Shown here: positions 9,594-17,134 of the stretch, piece by piece
Layout: each line of letters opens with the position of its first letter
Position numbering within the stretch: position 1 is the stretch's first letter
Source of the DNA: an uncultured Bacilli bacterium
Lineage (GTDB): Bacteria > Bacillota_I > Bacilli_A > RF39 > UBA660
NCBI GenBank assembly: GCA_947588685.1
Contig: CANPYM010000001.1
Coordinates: 64,479-128,478 of the forward strand
Reading direction: 5' to 3'
DNA length: 64,000 bases
Translations under genes and position numbers: made by a program
Notes under the pieces: model-generated
Databases searched by the model: none
Seen by the model: only the letters and a program-made list of their open reading frames with translations
What the model was told of the DNA's origin: nothing

Positions 9594-9651
9594 AAAATCA
9601 TCCCTTAAATATCTTCTTCCATTAATTGTTTAAGTATAAGATTATGCCCAA

Positions 9652-9759
9652 CTATTTCATACTTTTTTCACCTAATTTACTAAAGCATTCCAAATACCCT
9701 CCGGCTGTTTGAGTAAGATAAAACCTATCATATTCTTTAACTATCTTGTATTTTTTCAT
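9652..9759 (-). CDS. Small phage protein, 35 aa (not in ORF track)
   Basis: MKKYKIVKEYDRFYLTQTAGGYLECFSKLGEKSMK*; start overlaps the stop of the upstream gene. Confidence 0.55.
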   Translation of the reverse strand: MKKYKIVKEYDRFYLTQTAGGYLECFSKLGEKSMK

Positions 9760-10289
9760 TATTTCTTCTTTCCATGAAATAATTTATCTTTTTTTAACTC
9801 TTCAATTGTTGGAGGATTAGGTTTAGATTTTGTCTTTTTTAATTCATCATTAATTTTTTGAATCAAATCATTTTGTTCTTTGATAGTTTGTTTATTCTTT
9901 TCTAATTCTTCAGTATTTTCTGAAACCTTTTTATTTAAGCTTCCTATCATCTTTTCAGATTCAGTAGAATATTTGTTATACTCATCTAGCATAACTTTAT
10001 ACTTTTGATCTTGCTTTTTTAACTCTTTTTCTAAATTATTAATCCTTGAAATATATCCACCTTTAGCACTATTTAAACTATGAATTATTTTTTCAGCTGC
10101 TTCAAGTTTATTTTCTAATTCAGTGATTTCTTTTTGATCGTTGGCAAAAAGCTCATTAATTGGAATGGCAGTTCTATGAAGATCAGTTACCTTCACTGAC
10201 ATCTTTGAAATATTGTTATTGCTATCTTTTAAAATATCTTTAATTTCCTCTAAAAATAAATCTAACTTACTTTTTCTTTTAAAATTCAT
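9759..10289 (-). CDS. Coiled-coil phage protein
   Basis: 176 aa, heptad-rich. Confidence 0.55.
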   Translation of the reverse strand: MNFKRKSKLDLFLEEIKDILKDSNNNISKMSVKVTDLHRTAIPINELFANDQKEITELENKLEAAEKIIHSLNSAKGGYISRINNLEKELKKQDQKYKVMLDEYNKYSTESEKMIGSLNKKVSENTEELEKNKQTIKEQNDLIQKINDELKKTKSKPNPPTIEELKKDKLFHGKKK

Positions 10290-10606
10290 TAATACATTTC
10301 CCCTTCCTTAGAATCAAATAAGTTTAATTGTTTTTTTTGTTTAATATTTATAAATTTGCATGACTCATAAAATAAGCTAATTTTATCTGGATTCTTTTTA
10401 TCAATCGCCATTTTACAAGTAACAGAAACAATATCATCATGATGAAATCTTTTTTTAAAATAATTAATATAAAAATCGTTATTATAACTTTCATCAAAAT
10501 TAATATTAATAATTTTCTTTCTATTATCATCATCTATTTGAATTGATAATTTTCTTTGGTATGGATTATAGCATTTGATTCGTCCGAAAACTAATGCTCT
10601 ATTCAT
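10289..10606 (-). CDS. Phage hypothetical protein, possibly an OB-fold/SSB-like protein
   Basis: MNRALVFGRIKCYNPYQRKLSIQID...SVTCKMAIDKKNP resembles SSB layout only loosely. Confidence 0.4.
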   Translation of the reverse strand: MNRALVFGRIKCYNPYQRKLSIQIDDDNRKKIININFDESYNNDFYINYFKKRFHHDDIVSVTCKMAIDKKNPDKISLFYESCKFINIKQKKQLNLFDSKEGEMY

Positions 10607-10717
10607 AAATCCTCCTATAAATTTTCTAATTAATTAAATAAGTAATAATAAATAATATATATTATTAAATTTTATTATTAATAAATTTATATATATTATA
10701 TATATATATTTAATGTA

Positions 10718-10779
10718 TTGATTTTTTCGTCAATACCCCTTGACTTTTTAATCAATATCCATTGATTTTTTTGTCAATA
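10718..10779. repeat. Three 18-bp iterons at 22-bp periodicity (candidate phage origin)
   Basis: TTGATTTTTTCGTCAATA (10718), TTGACTTTTTAATCAATA (10740), TTGATTTTTTTGTCAATA (10762); flanked by an AT-only tract ~10620-10715. Confidence 0.85.
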
Positions 10780-10786
10780 AGTCTTT

Positions 10787-11227
10787 TTAGTGTCTTTCTA
10801 AACTATTTTTTATTATTTCTTCAAGTTCTGCAATTTCTTCAGGTGTGGCTAAATCAGCCGTAATTTCTTTGTTAAACCAGTCAGGAACTGGAGTAGTATA
10901 CTTATTGGGTAAAAATGTTCTTGCACGCTTTATAATTGGTGTACCATTGATCATAATAGCTCTTTTTAATGTCGTGCCATGCTGCTGTTGATAATCGTTG
11001 ATAATTTTAATATATTTTTTATCTTTTAGATTTTTTAACCATCTTGATACTGTCAACTTGTCGACATTATATAGTTGTGCAAAATAATTATTTGTTGCGA
11101 AACAAACCCCTGTTTTATTTGCCAGAGCTGTAATTTCGCTATATAACAATTTTTCATTAGGCTTTAAATCTTTATCATATCTAATAGTGGCAGGAATTAT
11201 GGCATAATAATTAGGGTTTTCTTTCAT
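10787..11227 (-). CDS. Phage replication initiator / replisome organiser N-terminal helix-turn-helix protein
   Basis: YYAIIPATIRYDKDLKPNEKLLYSEITALANKTGVCFATNNYFAQLYNVDKLTVSRWLKNLKDKKYIKI. Confidence 0.8.
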   Translation of the reverse strand: MKENPNYYAIIPATIRYDKDLKPNEKLLYSEITALANKTGVCFATNNYFAQLYNVDKLTVSRWLKNLKDKKYIKIINDYQQQHGTTLKRAIMINGTPIIKRARTFLPNKYTTPVPDWFNKEITADLATPEEIAELEEIIKNSLERH

Positions 11228-11280
11228 AAATCCTCCAGTTTGCTTTATTGGTCAAAAAGTTGTAAAATTAAATTGTAAAA

Positions 11281-11535
11281 TTATTTAATTTTATGTGATT
11301 TAGCAAGGTCCATTTTATTTGCTAAATCTTTTTTATATAGTAAATAATCCCATGCATTAAAGAGCATCCATATAGATATCATATTAATTCCAAAACCTAG
11401 CCATGTTAAAGAATATTGCTGTTCAGTAATCCACCCATAAATTGTTATTTTAAATAAACTATAAGAAATAATTCCTATACTGATAAATAGTAATATTGCA
11501 GCAACTATTGCACTTTTATCAATTTTTCTTTTCAT
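11281..11535 (-). CDS. Small membrane phage protein
   Basis: Two TM-like segments. Confidence 0.45.
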   Translation of the reverse strand: MKRKIDKSAIVAAILLFISIGIISYSLFKITIYGWITEQQYSLTWLGFGINMISIWMLFNAWDYLLYKKDLANKMDLAKSHKIK

Positions 11536-11549
11536 TTAAACCCTCCTTT

Positions 11550-12086
11550 CTATTCTTCTATATACTTATCAAAATCACAATAAGCCAAATTTTTTATAGC
11601 AAGTGCTTGATACCTTCTTTTTGTTAAAGAAGTGTTGAATCTAAAACTATTAATAACTTCTTTTGATAAAGTTATATCAATAGTTTTTTTGATGTTCTTA
11701 GCTGCAAAACAAATTTTACAAACAATATTGTCTCTATGTTCTCTAATATCTTTAATCATAACGATTCGTTTTTTTAAATCATTAATTGCTTTAATTGAAA
11801 TATTTTTTAAATAAGAATAATTAACTTCTGAAACTAAATTCATATCTGTAAAATAATATAGGCAATCAGGATTAATATTAGAATTAGGATAATTACCTAT
11901 CAAATCAGATCCTGTAATAATCTGATTAAATTGCTTTTCAAACGAATAATTTTGTTCTTTGTCAGCATATTCATAAAATGCATTTTTTAAAGAATTATAA
12001 TGATCTATAACAGATCTATTTTTTTTATACTTATAGTTTATGCCCATAACTTTTCGTTCTAATTTTTTCAATATATCTTTTTTCAT
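11550..12086 (-). CDS. Phage hypothetical protein
   Basis: 178-aa ORF, good RBS. Confidence 0.5.
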   Translation of the reverse strand: MKKDILKKLERKVMGINYKYKKNRSVIDHYNSLKNAFYEYADKEQNYSFEKQFNQIITGSDLIGNYPNSNINPDCLYYFTDMNLVSEVNYSYLKNISIKAINDLKKRIVMIKDIREHRDNIVCKICFAAKNIKKTIDITLSKEVINSFRFNTSLTKRRYQALAIKNLAYCDFDKYIEE

Positions 12087-12226
12087 ATGGCCTCCTTCCT
12101 ACAATTTTCAACATTTGAATTAAATTGAATCTTTATAATTTTGTTTAAATCTTCTATCATTTTCTTTGCTTTTTCATTTGATGGTGGATTTACGACTCTA
12201 ACTTTAAGTTTGGTAGCTTTTTTCAT
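12083..12226 (-). CDS. Small phage protein, 47 aa (not in ORF track)
   Basis: MKKATKLKVRVVNPPSNEKAKKMIEDLNKIIKIQFNSNVENCRKEAI*; ATGA overlap with the next gene. Confidence 0.65.
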   Translation of the reverse strand: MKKATKLKVRVVNPPSNEKAKKMIEDLNKIIKIQFNSNVENCRKEAI

Positions 12227-12244
12227 TTGACTAATACCTTTCTA

Positions 12245-12384
12245 TTCAGACATCTAATTTTGGGGAGCTCGAGAAGGTTAGAACTTTAATACCTTTAATG
12301 TCATAGATTAATTAAAGATTTGGATGTGATTTAAGATAAGATAGTTTATTAATTTATATAACTCCCCAAGATTAGATGTCTGAA
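12245..12384. repeat. 23-bp inverted repeat flanking 94 bp
   Basis: TTCAGACATCTAATTTTGGGGAG (12245-12267) and CTCCCCAAGATTAGATGTCTGAA (12362-12384), one mismatch. Confidence 0.9.
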
Positions 12385-12456
12385 ATATTTAGCTGTGAGG
12401 CTTAATTTGATTATTTTGTATTACTAGTGTAATTTGATTTTCGATAAGGGTTAATA

Positions 12457-12492
12457 AGAAATCATTTTCAGTTTGAAGACTGAATGATTTCT
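12457..12492 (+). terminator. Hairpin/possible terminator upstream of the early operon
   Basis: AGAAATCAT/ATGATTTCT and CAGT/ACTG arms followed by TTTTATT. Confidence 0.45.
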
Positions 12493-12577
12493 TTTATTCT
12501 GTTTAAATCCAAATAAATTAGATATCATATTTTTCCTATCTCCTGAATATTTTGATAATAAAATGCATATAATCACC

Positions 12578-12808
12578 CTATTCTTTTAAATCGTGCATAT
12601 ATTCACATACATTTTGAAAAAAAATAAATCTATCCACTCTGTAATAAGCTAATAATTCCTCTAATCTCTCAACTGATAAGCCTGATGAATTTTTCTCATA
12701 GCGTCTTAAAGTTTCTTTGTTTAAATTAAAGTCTTTGGCAACTTTTTCAATGCTTAAATCCTTTTTTAAACGTGTAACTTTTAATTCTTTACCAATTGCA
12801 TCTAGCAT
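12578..12808 (-). CDS. Cro-like HTH regulator
   Basis: HTH: LKKDLSIEKVAKDFNLNKETLRRYEKN; divergent from the repressor gene. Confidence 0.8.
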   Translation of the reverse strand: MLDAIGKELKVTRLKKDLSIEKVAKDFNLNKETLRRYEKNSSGLSVERLEELLAYYRVDRFIFFQNVCEYMHDLKE

Positions 12809-12838
12809 GATATTACCTCCTATCTACAACCATTATAC

Positions 12839-12884
12839 GTGCATATTTGCACGTTGTCAATATAAAATGTGCATTTTTTCACAA
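12839..12884. promoter_or_regulatory. Repressor/Cro operator pair
   Basis: CGTGCAtattTGCACG (12839-12854) and TGTGCAttttttCACA (12869-12884) in the divergent intergenic region. Confidence 0.65.
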
Positions 12885-12941
12885 GAGAAGTTGTTTTTTA
12901 CATTTTTTATGATATAATTATCTTGTTAGGAGGTATTTTAA

Positions 12942-13586
12942 ATGGCCGAATATCTTAATAAAAATATAAAATATATTAGAGCAAATAATAAAATGTCACA
13001 GCAAGATCTAGCTGATAAAGTTGGAATAGATAGATCAACTATTTCAAGGATTGAAAACAACGAGGTTGAAACAACTATAGATAATGCAATAAAGATTTCG
13101 CAAGCCTTAAATGTTCCTCTAGCTGACTTGATAAGTAAAGATTTACAATTCGATAATGCCACTCAAGTCGACATCTCCTCTGACATAATAAAAATACCTG
13201 TATACGGAACAATTAAAGCTGGTATACCTATTGAATCACAAGAGGACATTATTGAATACGTAGATATTCCTGCTGAATGGACCAAAGGTGATAAAAAATT
13301 CTTTGGCATAAAAATAAGTGGTGACAGTATGTCACCAAAATATGATGAAAATGACATCGTTATATTTGAACAAAATAACGATTTAGAGATGTATAATGGA
13401 AAAGACTGCGCTATTATGATTAATGGAACCGAATCAACATTTAAAAAACTATTGGTAAATGACAATGGTATTGTATTACAGCCTTATAATACAGCCTATG
13501 ATATTATGATGTATTCCAAAGAACTAGTTGAGCAATTGCCTATTCGAGTTATAGGTATTGCACGAGAAAAAAGGACGAGAGTATGA
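12942..13586 (+). CDS. CI/LexA-type phage repressor (HTH + S24 peptidase)
   Basis: HTH MSQQDLADKVGIDRSTISRIENN; Ala-Gly cleavage site IKAGIP; catalytic SGDSMSP and TFKKL. Confidence 0.92.
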   Translation: MAEYLNKNIKYIRANNKMSQQDLADKVGIDRSTISRIENNEVETTIDNAIKISQALNVPLADLISKDLQFDNATQVDISSDIIKIPVYGTIKAGIPIESQEDIIEYVDIPAEWTKGDKKFFGIKISGDSMSPKYDENDIVIFEQNNDLEMYNGKDCAIMINGTESTFKKLLVNDNGIVLQPYNTAYDIMMYSKELVEQLPIRVIGIAREKRTRV

Positions 13587-14311
13587 AGATAAAAAAAAGA
13601 GCTAGATTAATAAGAAATATTTATTGCGATGAGAGTTGCTATTTAGAACATGATCATAAAAATTATATGGTTTTAGGTGCCTTGATGTGCAATAAGAGTT
13701 CTAGAAAACAAATTTGTCAACATATTAGGGAAATAAAGTTAAAGCATGGAATTAATAAGTTTCAAGAAATAAAGTGGACCAAAATATCAATGCAAAAATA
13801 TCCATTATATGAAGAGTTAATTCGCTATTTTTTTAATAATAATTGCCTAAAATTTAGAGCAATTATTGTAAACAAAGAAAAAATTAATCATAAGAATTTT
13901 AATCAAACACATGACACATTTTATTATAAGGTTTATTATCAATTATTATGTAGGGCAATATCTACAAAAGATGAAAATTATATTTATTTAGATATAAAAG
14001 ATACAAAAAGTGCAAGAAAAATTAGAAAACTGCAAGAATGTTTAAAAAACGGGATTTATGATTTTAATATGAACCATATTAAAAGGATTCAGAATATTAA
14101 CTCTAAAGAAAGTGAACTACTTCAATTATGTGACATTTTAATTGGTGCAATTGGATATCTTAATAGAGGCGATATTTTAAAAGAAAACCATAACATAGCT
14201 AAAGAAAAAATAGTAAATCTTATAATCAAAGAAAGTGGGTATAACTTAAGAAAAACAACTTTTTTATCGGAGGAAAAATTTAATTTGTTTTTTATGGAGT
14301 TACAAAAATGA
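13583..14311 (+). CDS. DUF3800-family protein
   Basis: N-terminal NIYCDESCYLEHDHKNYMVLGALM and C-terminal LLQLCDILIGAIGYLNRG typical of DUF3800; overlaps the repressor stop by 4 nt. Confidence 0.75.
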   Translation: MKIKKRARLIRNIYCDESCYLEHDHKNYMVLGALMCNKSSRKQICQHIREIKLKHGINKFQEIKWTKISMQKYPLYEELIRYFFNNNCLKFRAIIVNKEKINHKNFNQTHDTFYYKVYYQLLCRAISTKDENYIYLDIKDTKSARKIRKLQECLKNGIYDFNMNHIKRIQNINSKESELLQLCDILIGAIGYLNRGDILKENHNIAKEKIVNLIIKESGYNLRKTTFLSEEKFNLFFMELQK

Positions 14312-14844
14312 TAGAAGATATCTGCCTATGGTTACCAAAAATAATCACATTAGAAGAGTTTAATGGTAACTGGGCCGCATATAATGATGCTATATATAAA
14401 ATTTTCATAAATGATTTTATAAAAAATAAATTATACTTTCGAAATAAAAAAGTTGAAATTAGAATTAACCCAAAAGAGAATAATTATGAGCATGCATTCA
14501 TTCACTTAACAAGTAAAGAAGTAAATCAGCCAGTAGATGTAAATGATAGAATAGCCGATTTAAGAAGATGTGAAAGAATTGCTTGGAATAGAAAAATTAT
14601 TGAAAATTATGAATGTAAAAATAGTTGTCCTAATTGTAGAAAAATCTTATATTATGAGGAGTATTATAAAAACAACATTAGAATTAACTTATTGTTTGCC
14701 GATGTCAATTTTAAAGTTATCCTTGAAAAAAGGAAAAATTATTATTTATTAATTACAGGCTATTACATCTACTACAAACATAAGATGAAAAAAGAACTAA
14801 AAAAGGTAACTACATATTTGCAACAGAAAACGCCACTTGATTAG
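14308..14844 (+). CDS. Uncharacterised protein paired with DUF3800; possible BECR-fold nuclease
   Basis: C-terminal FADVNFKVILEKRKNYYLLITGYYI and upstream conserved-looking His (YEHAFIHLT); overlaps DUF3800 by 4 nt. Confidence 0.5.
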   Translation: MIEDICLWLPKIITLEEFNGNWAAYNDAIYKIFINDFIKNKLYFRNKKVEIRINPKENNYEHAFIHLTSKEVNQPVDVNDRIADLRRCERIAWNRKIIENYECKNSCPNCRKILYYEEYYKNNIRINLLFADVNFKVILEKRKNYYLLITGYYIYYKHKMKKELKKVTTYLQQKTPLD

Positions 14845-14943
14845 TTCAAGTGACGCTTCCAGAATCTCCTTTTACCATAGGTAAATGAGAAAATAGAGCA
14901 TTCAAATAGCTCATCCACCATGACGAAGCATATCGCTTCCGGT
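14827..14943 (-). ncRNA. Small RNA candidate with promoter and terminator
   Basis: Minus strand promoter TTGACA-N17-TATATT (14978-14950), hairpins GAAGC/GCTTC, GAGC/GCTC, TTTACC/GGTAAA; terminator 14827-14856 (GCGTCACTTGA/TCAAGTGGCGTTTT). Confidence 0.75.
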
Positions 14944-14949
14944 ACAAAT

Positions 14950-14978
14950 AATATATCAAAAAATACATTATTTGTCAA
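14950..14978 (-). promoter_or_regulatory. Sigma-A-type promoter of the ~117-nt RNA
   Basis: TTGACA, 17-nt spacer, TATATT on the minus strand. Confidence 0.8.
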
Positions 14979-15055
14979 TTTTATTATATGCTATAAAACA
15001 AAATTTATGCTTTTTAAATAATTTTATATCGTTATAAAACTATTTAAAGGCATTT

Positions 15056-15152
15056 AAAAAGACCAGTGCTGGAACACTAGTCAAATGAAAACCCTATTAA
15101 GCTACCAAACTTAAAGTACAGTTGAACTCTGTGCAAATGTATGAGGTTTTCT
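15056..15152 (-). ncRNA. Second small RNA candidate with extended -10 promoter and terminator
   Basis: TGCTATAAT at 15066-15158 region (TATAAT = 15163-15158); closing stem GAAAACCU/AGGGUUUUC; hairpins ACAG/CUGU and UUAAG/CUUAA; terminator GACTAGTG-TTCCAG-CACTGGTC-TTTTT (15056-15082). Confidence 0.7.
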
Positions 15153-15202
15153 CATACATTATAGCACAAATATTTTTTAAAATCTATAAAGGAAGTGTTA
15201 TA

Positions 15203-16723
15203 ATGAATTTTTTAAAACAAAATTTGTCAACTGAAGAAGCTTATAATTATTATTTAAAAGAGGCTGATGAGGACTGGAAAAAAGGGGCACTATATATCAG
15301 AGTGTCAACAAATGATCAAGTTGAATATTCCCCTGCTTCTCAAATAAAAATTGGATTAAAATATGCAATAGAAAATCAGATCTTTATATCTCATGAACAT
15401 ATATTTCAAGATGATGGTATTTCTGGAAGACAAACTGATAAAAGATTAGATTTTATGAAAATGATTACTTTAGCAAAATCAAAAAGTCACCCTTTCGATG
15501 TTATATTAGTTTATTCATTTAGTCGCTTTGCCCGTAATAGAGAGGATTCCATTGTTTACAAAAGTATGTTAAGAAAAAAATGTGGAGTGGATGTCATTAG
15601 CATCACACAGCCACTATCTGAAGGCAAAGAATCTATTATATTAGAATCGATCTATGAAGCAATGGATGAATATTATTCATTAGACTTATCAGAAAATTCT
15701 CGTCGAGGAAAGCAAGAAAAAGCAACTCGAGGTGAATGGCAAGGAAATCCACCATATGGATACATCTATGACAAAAACACTAAACAATTAATTATTGACG
15801 AAGAAAAAGCAAAAATTGTAAATATGATTTATAACGATTATGTAAATGGAATGAGCATCAAAGGAATAGCAAACAAACTTGCAAAAAAAGGATTGAAATC
15901 AACCCGAGGAGGATTTTTCACTGATCGAGTTCTAAAAAGAATCTTGTATAATCCAGCTTATATTGGAAAAGTTAGATTTTGTGTTGGTGGATTTAAAAGA
16001 AACTATTCCAATCCAAATATTCAAATATTTGATGGTAAACATCAACCAATTATCGACAAGGAGCTATTTGACAAAGCGCAGGCTATAAATGCGCAAAAAG
16101 AAGAATTAAGTTTCAAATATAAAAAACCACAACCTAAACATGAACATTGGCTTCGTGGACTTCTCAAATGTGGTGATTGTGGAAAGTTTATGGTTAAAAT
16201 CAAGGTGCATAATAGAACAAATGCGTATTTTCAATGCAACGGATATATAAAGGGAATATGTTTTAGATCTCATCATATTTTAGAATCGAAAGTTGTCGGG
16301 TTAATTCTAAACCAATTAAAACAAGATTTTACTGATAAGCTAAATATTAATATATCATTGTCAAACTATGAAAATGAGTCAGAATTAGATATGATAAATA
16401 TCAAAATAAAAAAATTGCTACAAAAAGAGAAAAAAATTAAAGAGGCTTTTTATTCTGGAATTGATACACTTAACGAATATAAGGAAAACAAAGAAGCTGT
16501 TGAAAAAGAAATTAAAAAATTAAAGAAAGAATATAATTCATTAAAACTTATGTCTTCCAAACAATCAAAGTTGGAACAAATATACGCAAAGTCTGAAAAG
16601 GCATATAAGATCCTTTCGGACGATACTGCACCCGATGAACTAAAAAGCACAATTGCACATACTCTTTTTGAAAAAATTGTATATGATAAGGATAATGAAG
16701 AGTTAATAATCTATTATAAATAA
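15203..16723 (+). CDS. Large serine recombinase (phage integrase)
   Basis: Resolvase domain ALYIRVSTNDQ...VYSFSRFARN; recombinase domain; zinc ribbon LLKCGDCGKFM; ATG at 15203 has RBS AAAGGAAG (ORF track start 15122 is probably too long). Confidence 0.93.
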   Translation: MNFLKQNLSTEEAYNYYLKEADEDWKKGALYIRVSTNDQVEYSPASQIKIGLKYAIENQIFISHEHIFQDDGISGRQTDKRLDFMKMITLAKSKSHPFDVILVYSFSRFARNREDSIVYKSMLRKKCGVDVISITQPLSEGKESIILESIYEAMDEYYSLDLSENSRRGKQEKATRGEWQGNPPYGYIYDKNTKQLIIDEEKAKIVNMIYNDYVNGMSIKGIANKLAKKGLKSTRGGFFTDRVLKRILYNPAYIGKVRFCVGGFKRNYSNPNIQIFDGKHQPIIDKELFDKAQAINAQKEELSFKYKKPQPKHEHWLRGLLKCGDCGKFMVKIKVHNRTNAYFQCNGYIKGICFRSHHILESKVVGLILNQLKQDFTDKLNINISLSNYENESELDMINIKIKKLLQKEKKIKEAFYSGIDTLNEYKENKEAVEKEIKKLKKEYNSLKLMSSKQSKLEQIYAKSEKAYKILSDDTAPDELKSTIAHTLFEKIVYDKDNEELIIYYK

Positions 16724-16973
16724 AGACTTTTTTTATTGTATACCTAATGACTTTATCCCCAACGAGATCGCCCTTTTTACAATATTCAACCGTACTTTCT
16801 GCTACGCCCTTCCATAAGACACAAGAAATAAAATCGGTTTCATATTCGCCACTCGCATTTTTAAAAGAACGTGGTACGGCAAGGGTCACATTGGCAATTT
16901 TATTTCCATTTTCCGTTTCTCTTAATTCTGGATCTTGTACAATCCGTCCTACTAATACAGCTTGATTTAACAT
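16548..16973 (-). pseudogene. ssb: ssb (single-stranded DNA-binding protein), truncated by prophage integration; 3' part replaced by antisense integrase sequence
   Basis: MLNQAVLVGRIVQDPELRETENGNKIANVTLAVPRSF...YCKKGDLVG then non-SSB residues. Confidence 0.85.
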
Positions 16974-17134
16974 ATTTTCCTCCTTTCTTAAGGCATCTTA
17001 TCATAGGCTATTTGAAAATGTAAAAGACATGTTTTTGAAAAAATGCCCATCTATTTTTAAAGGTATTAAAATATATCTATACCATAATTTAATTATGACC
17101 TTTTTAAAGCTACAAAAAAACAGTCTTACGACTG

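Noticed and set aside
10620-10715. AT-only tract as a transposon or satellite
   Set aside because: Better explained as base-composition next to iterons; no terminal repeats.
15122-15202. Upstream extension of the integrase ORF
   Set aside because: Overlaps the small RNA promoter and hairpin; ATG at 15203 has a good RBS.
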